From the NCBI GenBank assembly GCA_947443815.1, contig CANEXR010000177.1, positions 1 to 6,140 of the forward strand: a stretch of 6,140 nucleotides of DNA, read 5' to 3'. Positions 1-5,634 of this stretch are shown piece after piece. Within the stretch, counting starts at the first letter, position 1, and each line of letters starts with the position of its first letter. The notes under the pieces were generated by a model that was not told where the DNA came from, ran no database searches, and saw only the letters and a program-made list of their open reading frames with translations. Both the position numbers and the translations under genes were made by a program. The DNA comes from Flavobacteriaceae bacterium (GTDB taxonomy: Bacteria; Bacteroidota; Bacteroidia; Flavobacteriales; Flavobacteriaceae).

Positions 1-708
1 CCAACTACATTGTATTCTCAGCCTTCTTTTTTAAAAGATTCTAGAAAAGTACATAAAGTTTTAAAACAAAAAAAACCGGCTACATTATCTGAGTTAATGG
101 CTATTTCAGATAAGTTGGCACAATTGAATTGGCAGCGTAATCATGACTGGAAAACCCCTTTTACGCCAGCAAATGCGCGTCCAGCAATCTATGCTTTTGA
201 TGGTGATGTATATACAGGTTTAGATGCTTATTCAATTCCAATTGAAAAATTAGAAACCTTACAAAATAGTTTGCGAATTTTATCAGGCTTGTACGGACTA
301 TTAAAACCATTGGATTTGATTCAAGCTTACCGATTAGAAATGGGAACTAAACTTCCTATTGCGGAAAGCAAAAACCTATATGAATTTTGGAAAACAACGC
401 TTACAAAAGCATTGAACAAAGAACTTAAAAAAGGCGAGTTATTTGTCAATTTGGCAAGTAATGAATATTTTTCGGCCATTGATGTTAAAGCTTTAAAAGT
501 CCCAGTAATTACCCCAGATTTTAAAGACTATAAGGATGGTAAACTTAAAATGATTAGTTTTTTTGCCAAAAAAGCCAGAGGAATGATGGTGCGTTATATT
601 TTGGATACCAACGCACAAACCATTGAAGATTTGAAAGGATTCAATTACGATGGTTACCAATTTGATGCTACTTTATCAAAAGGCAATCATTTGGTTTTCA
701 CTAGATAA
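1..708 (+). CDS. yaaA: YaaA-family peroxide stress protein (DUF328), 5'-truncated by the window
   Basis: The reading frame is open from base 1 (Pro-Thr-Thr-Leu-Tyr...) to a TAA at 706-708, giving 235 visible residues. The TTG at 10-12 is an internal leucine codon, not a start. The family is usually about 250 residues and begins with an MKIVISPAK-like segment, so roughly 17 codons lie upstream of the window. Recognisable family blocks, in visible-residue numbering, are ARPAIYAFDGDVYTGLDA (about 59-76), SGLYGLLKPLD (about 95-105), VNLASNEYF (about 149-157) and KKARGMMVRY (about 190-199). In E. coli, YaaA belongs to the OxyR regulon, limits free intracellular iron during H2O2 stress and has been reported to bind DNA. 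It is a soluble cytoplasmic protein. That role here is inferred from family membership only. The gene converges on the efflux operon and shares a terminator with it. Its promoter is outside the window, so regulation cannot be judged. Confidence 0.95.
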   Translation, partial: PTTLYSQPSFLKDSRKVHKVLKQKKPATLSELMAISDKLAQLNWQRNHDWKTPFTPANARPAIYAFDGDVYTGLDAYSIPIEKLETLQNSLRILSGLYGLLKPLDLIQAYRLEMGTKLPIAESKNLYEFWKTTLTKALNKELKKGELFVNLASNEYFSAIDVKALKVPVITPDFKDYKDGKLKMISFFAKKARGMMVRYILDTNAQTIEDLKGFNYDGYQFDATLSKGNHLVFTR

Positions 709-784
709 AACAACCGCAAAATTTTAGGTTAATGATGTAATTAAATGAAGTAATTTAATAAATTTTCATTTGTAGTAAAAAACA

Positions 785-816
785 GAAGCCGATTTCAGCA
801 ATTGAAATCGGCTTTT
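785..816. terminator. Bidirectional rho-independent terminator between yaaA and the efflux operon
   Basis: GCCGATTTCA (788-797) pairs perfectly with TGAAATCGGC (803-812) around a 5-nt loop, GCAAT. The flanking AA (786-787) and TT (813-814) extend the stem to 12 bp. On the + strand the stem is followed by TTTTAT. On the - strand it is followed by a longer T-rich tract (TTCTGTTTTTT). It lies 77 bp after the yaaA stop and 7 bp beyond the MFS stop codon, so it can end both convergent transcripts. The tail is better on the - strand, suggesting it mainly serves the efflux operon. Confidence 0.9.
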
Positions 817-819
817 ATA

Positions 820-2397
820 TTAATGCATCGCATCTGCAGGATTGATTTTATTTTTCCCTTTTTTAATTAAAAAAATAATAGGAATACAGCACAAAAATAA
901 AATTCCGAGATATAGAAAAATATCCATATAGGATAAAACAGTGCTTTGTTTTAATACCGAGTAATCCATTACCTGATATGCTTTTTTTAAGGCTTCATTG
1001 CTACTAAATCCTTTGGACATAAACCCTTTTTGTAACATCAAAATCCGTTGTTGCACTTCAAATTTGCTTGCATCTAGATGCGAAATCAAATCAACTCGGT
1101 GTTTTTGAGTAAATCGAGTTATGAAAGTAGTAATAATAGCAATACCAAATGATCCTCCTAACTGCCTCATCATACCAGTAAAAGCAGCACCTTCACCAAT
1201 ATTTTTGCCTTTTAATGTTGATAAGGATAATGTGGTTATGGGAACAAAAAGTAATCCTAATCCAATTCCTCTTAAGATCAAAGGCCAAAATAAGTGTTCA
1301 ACTCCTGTGTTCGGAGTCATATTATTATACATCATCAAGGTAAAAAAGAAAAAGATTAAAAAACCTATAGCAACCATATAGCCTTGTGGAACCCCGCGTT
1401 GTATCAATTTGCCAATAATAGGCATCATAAATGCAGTAGTTATAGAACCTGGAATTAGTAACAAACCAGCATCAGTAGCAGTCCATCCCAAAATAGCTTG
1501 TGTATAAATAGGAATAATTAAAGTAGAGCCATATAGTCCAAACCCTAAAATAAAACACATCACTATACCGATTCTTAGATTGCCATCCTTTAAAACACTC
1601 AGGTTAACTATTGGATGTTTGTAGGTCAGCTCTCTCCAAATAAATAAGACCAAACCAAAAACCGAAATCGTACTTAATAATGTAATTATTGGATTATTAA
1701 ACCAATCGTCTTGTTGTCCATGTTCTAGTACAAATTGCAGTGAACCAATAAAAGCCGTTAAAAGAAAAATACCTAACCAATCGACTTGATTTGCTTTGAG
1801 TTTCCCTCCATACTGAGGGCTTTTTACAAAAGTGATGGCGAGAATAGTTGCTATAATTCCAAGAGGGATATTGATATAAAAGATGTAGGGCCACGAAAAA
1901 TTATCAACAAGATAACCGCCTAATGGTGGCCCCAATGTAGGCCCCACAATTACACCCATTCCGTAAATGGCTTGTGCCATTCCACGTTTTGCTATTGGAT
2001 AACTTTCGGTGATGATGGTTTGTGCAGTAACTAGTAAGGCGCCACCTCCTAAACCTTGAATAAATCGAAAGATTATAAGTTCCCAAATATTAGTAGCATT
2101 GCCACATAAAAAAGAAGCTGTAGTAAAGATGATAATGGAAGCTACAAAATAATTGCGTCTACCAAATTGTTGAGAGAGCCAACTTGTCATCGGAATAACG
2201 ATAACATTGGCAATAGCATAAGCGGTAATAACCCATGCCACATCATTTAATGTGGCGCCAAGGCTTCCTCGCATATTGGTTAAGGCAACATTGACAATGG
2301 TCGTATCAACGATTTCTAACAAAGCACAAAGTACTGCAGTTATCGTGATAAAAACACGTCTATAGCCATATTCTACTAAATCATCTGCTTGTGTCAT
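820..2397 (-). CDS. emrB: DHA2-family (EmrB/QacA) MFS multidrug efflux transporter, 14 transmembrane segments
   Basis: This is a 525-residue inner-membrane drug:proton antiporter, the usual length for the 14-helix DHA2 family. Sequence signatures are motif D1 in helix 1 (LLEIVDTTIVNVAL, about 26-39, with membrane-embedded Asp31), motif A between helices 2 and 3 (WLSQQFGRRNYF, 73-84), motif B (FRFIQGLGGGA with Arg111) and antiporter motif C in helix 5 (GVIVGPTLGPPLGGYL, 148-163). Hydrophobic segments run roughly 13-35, 52-72, 82-98, 106-128, 142-163, 168-191, 206-224, 236-255, 273-296, 306-325, 338-357, 369-390, 402-425 and 491-511. A polar loop of about 60 residues separates the last two. The ATG (2397-2395) follows the emrA stop by one base with no Shine-Dalgarno, so it is probably translationally coupled. 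It is the last gene of the operon, ending just before the terminator. The upstream adaptor and channel genes show that it pumps across both membranes. Likely substrates are hydrophobic or cationic toxicants; the sequence does not identify them. Confidence 0.95.
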   Translation of the reverse strand: MTQADDLVEYGYRRVFITITAVLCALLEIVDTTIVNVALTNMRGSLGATLNDVAWVITAYAIANVIVIPMTSWLSQQFGRRNYFVASIIIFTTASFLCGNATNIWELIIFRFIQGLGGGALLVTAQTIITESYPIAKRGMAQAIYGMGVIVGPTLGPPLGGYLVDNFSWPYIFYINIPLGIIATILAITFVKSPQYGGKLKANQVDWLGIFLLTAFIGSLQFVLEHGQQDDWFNNPIITLLSTISVFGLVLFIWRELTYKHPIVNLSVLKDGNLRIGIVMCFILGFGLYGSTLIIPIYTQAILGWTATDAGLLLIPGSITTAFMMPIIGKLIQRGVPQGYMVAIGFLIFFFFTLMMYNNMTPNTGVEHLFWPLILRGIGLGLLFVPITTLSLSTLKGKNIGEGAAFTGMMRQLGGSFGIAIITTFITRFTQKHRVDLISHLDASKFEVQQRILMLQKGFMSKGFSSNEALKKAYQVMDYSVLKQSTVLSYMDIFLYLGILFLCCIPIIFLIKKGKNKINPADAMH

Positions 2398-2398
2398 C

Positions 2399-3478
2399 TT
2401 AGTTTAAATGAACATCAACGTCAACATTCATTCCTGGACGCAATAATTTTATTTTTTCGGGATCATTAGTTGGATTCAGGCTTATTTTTACGGGTAAACG
2501 CTGAATGGTTTTTACAAAATTCCCTGTAGCATTATCAGGAGGAAGTAAAGAAAATCTTGAGCCTGTAGCAGGAGAGAAAGAAGTGATAGTTCCTTCAAAA
2601 TCATAATCAGGATACGCATCGACTTTTATAGTTACTTTTTGACCAATAATCATTTTGTTTAATTGCGTTTCTTTGAAATTGGCTACAACCCATGCTTCTG
2701 TATTATTGATGATATAAAATAAAGATTGTCCTGGTTGTACTAATTGTCCCGGTTGGATGTCAATTTTTGATACTTGACCATCAATGGCAGCTGTAATAAC
2801 AGTATAGGTTAAATTTAGTTTTGCAGCATCCAGCATGGCTTTTGCTTTTTTGATATTGGCTGCTGCCACTTCAGTTTGTTTATTTGAAACTCTTGATTTG
2901 GCTTCAATCACTGATTTTTGAAAACTACTAGCTCTTTCTTGTTGTTGCAAAACACGAACTTGACTTTCAGCTTCAAGTTTTGCTGCCAAAGCTTGTTCAT
3001 ATTGTTGTTTGGTAATGGAATGGGTTTTGTATAAATTATTGTAACGGTTATAATCGCTAGTGATGCGCCCCAATCTAATTTTTGCAGATTCAATATTTCC
3101 ACCTGCAGACTGCATATTGGCATCCGAAACCGCTATGTTAGCCAAAGCACTTCCAATATCTGCTTTAGAAACTTCAAGGTTTCCTTCTGCTCCAATCATA
3201 GCAGCATTTGCTTCTTCGATTTTTAATAAATAGTCTCTTTTGTCAATTGTAAACAAGGTATCTCCTTTTTTTACAAAATCATTGTCTTTGATGTACACTT
3301 TATCCACATATCCTGAAACGCGTGGAATAATCGGATTCATTTTTTTTTCAATTTGTGCATCATCCGTTTCTACATGAGACAAAGAATACATGTATTTATA
3401 AGTTCCATAGCTGCCACCTAATACTATCAAAACCGTAAGGATTAGTATAAATCTGGTATTTGTTTTTTTCTTTTCCAT
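2399..3478 (-). CDS. emrA: EmrA/HlyD-family periplasmic adaptor (membrane fusion protein)
   Basis: This 359-residue adaptor links the inner-membrane MFS pump to the outer-membrane channel. A short Lys-rich cytoplasmic N-terminus (MEKKKTNTR) is followed by a single membrane anchor (about 10-27). Next comes an ETDDAQIE segment typical of EmrA, then the first half of the lipoyl (biotinyl-like) domain (about 51-82, VSGYVDKVYIKDNDFVKKGD). A long Ala/Glu/Gln-rich alpha-hairpin coiled coil spans about 84-220. The second lipoyl half follows (about 229-257, IDGQVSKIDIQPGQLVQPGQ), then a beta-barrel. GSRFSLLPPDNATGNFVK (306-323) followed by QRLPVKI is a signature of EmrA-type rather than AcrA-type adaptors. 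There is no lipobox, so anchoring is by the N-terminal helix. The ATG has an A-rich leader (CCAAAACCAAA), normal for Bacteroidota. It sits 11 bp after the tolC-like stop and 1 bp before emrB, so it is clearly cotranscribed. No disruption is seen. Confidence 0.95.
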   Translation of the reverse strand: MEKKKTNTRFILILTVLIVLGGSYGTYKYMYSLSHVETDDAQIEKKMNPIIPRVSGYVDKVYIKDNDFVKKGDTLFTIDKRDYLLKIEEANAAMIGAEGNLEVSKADIGSALANIAVSDANMQSAGGNIESAKIRLGRITSDYNRYNNLYKTHSITKQQYEQALAAKLEAESQVRVLQQQERASSFQKSVIEAKSRVSNKQTEVAAANIKKAKAMLDAAKLNLTYTVITAAIDGQVSKIDIQPGQLVQPGQSLFYIINNTEAWVVANFKETQLNKMIIGQKVTIKVDAYPDYDFEGTITSFSPATGSRFSLLPPDNATGNFVKTIQRLPVKISLNPTNDPEKIKLLRPGMNVDVDVHLN

Positions 3479-3489
3479 TTTGGTTTTGG

Positions 3490-4815
3490 TTATATTTTTG
3501 AAAGGTTGAATGTTTGAGATAATTGTCCAGTTACGGAAAGTAACTCATAGTATTTTTGAATAATATTAGCTTTTGCTAATGCTTTATTGATTGTAGCGCT
3601 TAGTTGTTCCACATCTGCTTCGAGTAAATCATTAGTGTCAGAAAGGCCATTTTCATATTTGTCTTTTACAATTCTGTAATTTTCAGAGGATTGTTCTACT
3701 GCTTGGCCATAAACCACATCTTGTTTTAAAGCTAATTGGTAATCTTCAATTGCTTTTTGTACTTCAACTTTAATGTAATCGGTAAGTATTGCTTCGGCAT
3801 TTTGTGTTTCAGTAGCTTTGCTTTCGGCAACTTTTACTAATGCACTATTTTTAAGAATTGCACTCAAATCATACGATAATCCTAGGCCAAGATTCATTGC
3901 ATTTTCTACTGTTACAACGTTTTTTAAATCAATAGCAGTATAACCTGCCAAAAGCGTAACGGATGGATAATAAGAACTTTTTGCAATTTTAATATTGGAT
4001 TGACTTGCTTTTCCTTGTAATCGAACTGCTTCTAAATCTTTACGATTTTGTAGTGCAGGGGCTTCATTATCAGGGATATTGTCCATTTTAAAATTTGAAA
4101 AATCACTTTCCAAAACGACTAATTGAGTTTCAGGTTCTAATTTTAAAAGGGTTACCAAATAGAAATTTACAATATTTAAATTGTTAACAGCTTCGTCAAT
4201 TGACAATTGTATTTTAGAGACTTGCAATTGTGATTTTAATAAATCATTACGGGCTATGATTCCATTTTTTTCCAAATTGGTAAAATCAATCGTACGTTGT
4301 TCGGCTCTTTTTTGGTTTTCTTTCAACAGTTCCACCGTTTTTTGGGCTTTGTATAGACTTGCATAATAATTGACCACTTTCATAGCCACTTCTTCTTTGG
4401 TTTGCAATGCTGAAGCTGTTTCTGCTTGATATAAGGCATCTTTGAGTTGGATGCTGTTTTGAATTTTAAAACCAGCAAAAAGAGGTAAACTTGTGCTAGC
4501 TTGCCCAAGAATCAATTGATCTACTCTTGGAGTAGTTCCGGAGTTTGAACCTTGATTTACTTTTAAATCTACATTGGCATTTGTTAATCGCTGGTATTGT
4601 GCTGAAATTTTAAAATCAGGATATTGATTGTTTTTGGTGGATAACAATTCGTATTTTCGGGTATTTACTTTCGTATTGGCTAAGGATACTTCATTGCTTT
4701 TTGTCCAAGCCAAATGAATTGCATCTTCCAATTTAAGATTTGTTTTTTCTTGTGCAGCTACAGATGAAATTCCGATAAAGAAAATCCCAAAGCGCATTAA
4801 TTGATTAATTTTCAT
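3490..4815 (-). CDS. TolC-family outer-membrane efflux channel protein
   Basis: This 441-residue outer-membrane factor forms the trimeric channel through which the EmrAB-type pump should discharge substrate. A signal peptide covers residues 1-21 or so: basic MKINQLMR, hydrophobic FGIFFIGISSV, probable cleavage after VAA before Gln22. The mature protein shows the two-fold repeat of the OEP family. Repeat 1 opens with LKLEDAIHLAWTKSNEVSLA (about 27-46), and the ALQNRKDLEAVRLQ region (about 254-267) precedes repeat 2. Beta-strand-like segments (SAQYQRL, about 71-77; LLAGYTAIDL, about 288-297) alternate with long Lys/Glu/Gln-rich helices. It ends with KYENGLSDTNDLLEADVEQLSA, a common OEP motif. 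The ATG overlaps the tetR stop by 11 bp (ATGAAAATTAA contains both). The leader has neither a Shine-Dalgarno nor A-richness, so start depends probably on ribosomes finishing tetR. Met7 is a possible alternative start but would shorten the signal peptide's basic region. Confidence 0.95.
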   Translation of the reverse strand: MKINQLMRFGIFFIGISSVAAQEKTNLKLEDAIHLAWTKSNEVSLANTKVNTRKYELLSTKNNQYPDFKISAQYQRLTNANVDLKVNQGSNSGTTPRVDQLILGQASTSLPLFAGFKIQNSIQLKDALYQAETASALQTKEEVAMKVVNYYASLYKAQKTVELLKENQKRAEQRTIDFTNLEKNGIIARNDLLKSQLQVSKIQLSIDEAVNNLNIVNFYLVTLLKLEPETQLVVLESDFSNFKMDNIPDNEAPALQNRKDLEAVRLQGKASQSNIKIAKSSYYPSVTLLAGYTAIDLKNVVTVENAMNLGLGLSYDLSAILKNSALVKVAESKATETQNAEAILTDYIKVEVQKAIEDYQLALKQDVVYGQAVEQSSENYRIVKDKYENGLSDTNDLLEADVEQLSATINKALAKANIIQKYYELLSVTGQLSQTFNLSKI

Positions 4816-5431
4816 AGATCAGAAGGGCTTTTATGGTTTGTTGGATGTGCTTTGTCAAATTTGTTTTTACGTAATTATTGTATAAATCTTCGGTCTTTAA
4901 ATTCAATAAATTTTCGAAGAAAGGTTTATTCATGTGAAAATGAAAGAAAGTACCCAAAATTGTCGGTGTGATTAGCGGAATAATGATGTCTTTTCTGAAA
5001 ACTCCTTTTTTCTGACCTTCTTCAATGATGGCCTCTAAAGATTTTAGATTTCCTTTTTTTAACTCCGAAAAAGCGTGTAGATTTTGTTCTCTTTTTTTTG
5101 AAGTAAATTCAAAGTGAATTATTCTGTAAATTCCTCGGTTGGTATTAATTCGGTTAATATAAAGCTCAATTAATTTATTTATTTTATCAATGGGTTCAAT
5201 ATCCTCAAGTAATAAATTGTCTAATTGCTTTTTTAAATCGGAAGTTCTATAAACTATAAGAGATTCTAATAATCGTTCTTTCGAACCAAAATAGTACGAA
5301 ACCATGGCAATATTAATTTTTGCCTCTTTTGCGATGTTTCGTATCGAAGTACCATCAAATCCTTTTTCCGCAAATAAGGTTTCAGCTACTTCTAGAATTT
5401 GAATTTGCTTGTCGTTAAAAGTACTTTTCAA
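4805..5431 (-). CDS. TetR/AcrR-family transcriptional regulator of the efflux operon
   Basis: This 208-residue cytoplasmic regulator has the usual TetR-family length. The N-terminal DNA-binding domain is clear: QIQILEVAETLFAEKGFDGT (helix 1 region, 9-28), then the helix-turn-helix SIRNIAKEAKINIAMVSYYFGSKERLL (about 29-55). It has the family-typical YYFGSKERL recognition/helix-4 block. Residues 60-208 form a variable helical ligand-binding and dimerisation domain that I cannot assign to a ligand. The start is TTG (5431-5429): the next in-frame stop upstream is at 5461-5459, no ATG or GTG lies between, and the first internal Met (43) is inside the HTH. The gene is first in the operon and overlaps the tolC-like gene. 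Palindromic operators on its own promoter indicate autorepression, and repression of the pump genes with it. It is most probably a repressor, but an activator role cannot be excluded from sequence. Confidence 0.95.
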   Translation of the reverse strand: MKSTFNDKQIQILEVAETLFAEKGFDGTSIRNIAKEAKINIAMVSYYFGSKERLLESLIVYRTSDLKKQLDNLLLEDIEPIDKINKLIELYINRINTNRGIYRIIHFEFTSKKREQNLHAFSELKKGNLKSLEAIIEEGQKKGVFRKDIIIPLITPTILGTFFHFHMNKPFFENLLNLKTEDLYNNYVKTNLTKHIQQTIKALLIYEN

Positions 5432-5453
5432 AGTTTGATTTTTGAATTCAAAA

Positions 5454-5461
5454 CAAAATTA
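5454..5461 (-). promoter_or_regulatory. Probable -7 promoter element of the tetR-efflux operon
   Basis: Read on the - strand this is TAATTTTG, an exact match to the Bacteroidota -7 consensus TAnnTTTG. It ends 22 bases before the TTG start at 5431, leaving a short leader of about 15-18 nt. I see no clear TTG -33 element 17-23 bases upstream, so the promoter may be weak or the assignment imperfect. It overlaps the first operator palindrome by three bases, as expected for a repressed promoter. Confidence 0.55.
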
Positions 5462-5491
5462 AACAAGTGTTTAATTTAAACGACTGTTTAA
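5459..5491. promoter_or_regulatory. Tandem palindromic operator array, probable TetR binding sites
   Basis: Two copies of TTAAAC-N4-GTTTAA lie one base apart: box 1 at 5459-5474 (central AAGT) and box 2 at 5476-5491 (central GACT). In box 1 the palindrome extends to 7-bp arms (TTAAACA/TGTTTAA). In box 2 the outer flanks extend it by one pair (T5475/A5492). The middle half-sites form a third palindrome, GTTTAA-T-TTAAAC, at 5469-5481, so the 33-bp array is nearly symmetrical about T5475. It overlaps the tetR -7 element and covers the DNA just upstream of it. TetR-family proteins bind such palindromes as dimers, and some (QacR type) place two dimers side by side. That the neighbouring TetR binds here is inference. 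Confidence 0.75.
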
Positions 5492-5561
5492 AAAATAAAT
5501 TAACATAATTTTAACATTTTATTCAACTACCCAAAAACCTCTGTTTCCTTCAAAATTGTGA

Positions 5562-5634
5562 ATATCTATTTTAGAAATAATGAATTTTTTTTTCTTTAAA
5601 ATCTATCTTTGACCTCCTTAAAAAAAATAGATAT
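5562..5634. repeat. 11-bp inverted repeat flanking the DUF4494 promoter and start codon
   Basis: ATATCTATTTT at 5562-5572 is the exact reverse complement of AAAATAGATAT at 5624-5634. The right arm includes the first two bases of the ATG at 5633. A third copy of the core, ATCTAT, lies at 5601-5606 and overlaps the -7 element. If transcription starts near 5617, the left arm is not in the mRNA. A DNA-level operator would then be more plausible than an RNA hairpin. In DNA this AT-rich, coincidence is a real possibility. Confidence 0.3.
5604..5611 (+). promoter_or_regulatory. Probable -7 promoter element of the DUF4494 gene
   Basis: TATCTTTG is an exact match to the Bacteroidota TAnnTTTG element. 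It lies 21 bases before the ATG at 5633, predicting transcription from about 5616-5618 and a leader near 16 nt. No TTG -33 motif is evident; the expected region (about 5581-5590) is mostly a T-run. It is more than 110 bp from the TetR operator array, so control by that regulator looks unlikely. Confidence 0.6.

Noticed and set aside
10..12. TTG as a start codon for the yaaA-family gene
   Set aside because: The frame is open upstream to base 1 with family-like residues (PTT), and the family's N-terminal block would be missing. The codon is an internal leucine.
709..784. Possible small gene or RNA between yaaA and the terminator
   Set aside because: It is about 76 bp of AT-rich sequence with only loose repeats such as GTAATTAAATGAAGTAATTTAA. 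No convincing open frame or structure was found apart from the adjacent terminator.
1121..1381. Open frame of 86 codons on the + strand inside the MFS gene
   Set aside because: It is antisense to a well-supported transporter gene, has no recognisable domain and is explained by codon structure on the opposite strand.
1697..2086. Two short - strand open frames (1697-1894 and 1904-2086) in another frame of the MFS gene
   Set aside because: They are out-of-frame shadows of conserved MFS helices. The main frame is intact throughout, so they do not indicate a frameshift.
2908..3123. Open frame of 71 codons overlapping the emrA coiled-coil region
   Set aside because: It is an alternative-frame shadow of an Ala/Gln-rich segment with no independent start signal or domain.
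4181..4366. Open frame of 61 codons antisense to the tolC-like gene
   Set aside because: It lies wholly inside a conserved OEP coding region and has no promoter-like or leader signal of its own.
5612..5619. ACCTCCTT before the DUF4494 gene, which reads AAGGAGGT (a perfect Shine-Dalgarno) on the - strand
   Set aside because: No ATG, GTG or TTG follows at a suitable distance on the - strand, and Bacteroidota rarely use Shine-Dalgarno initiation. It falls between the predicted -7 element and the transcription start, and is probably coincidence.
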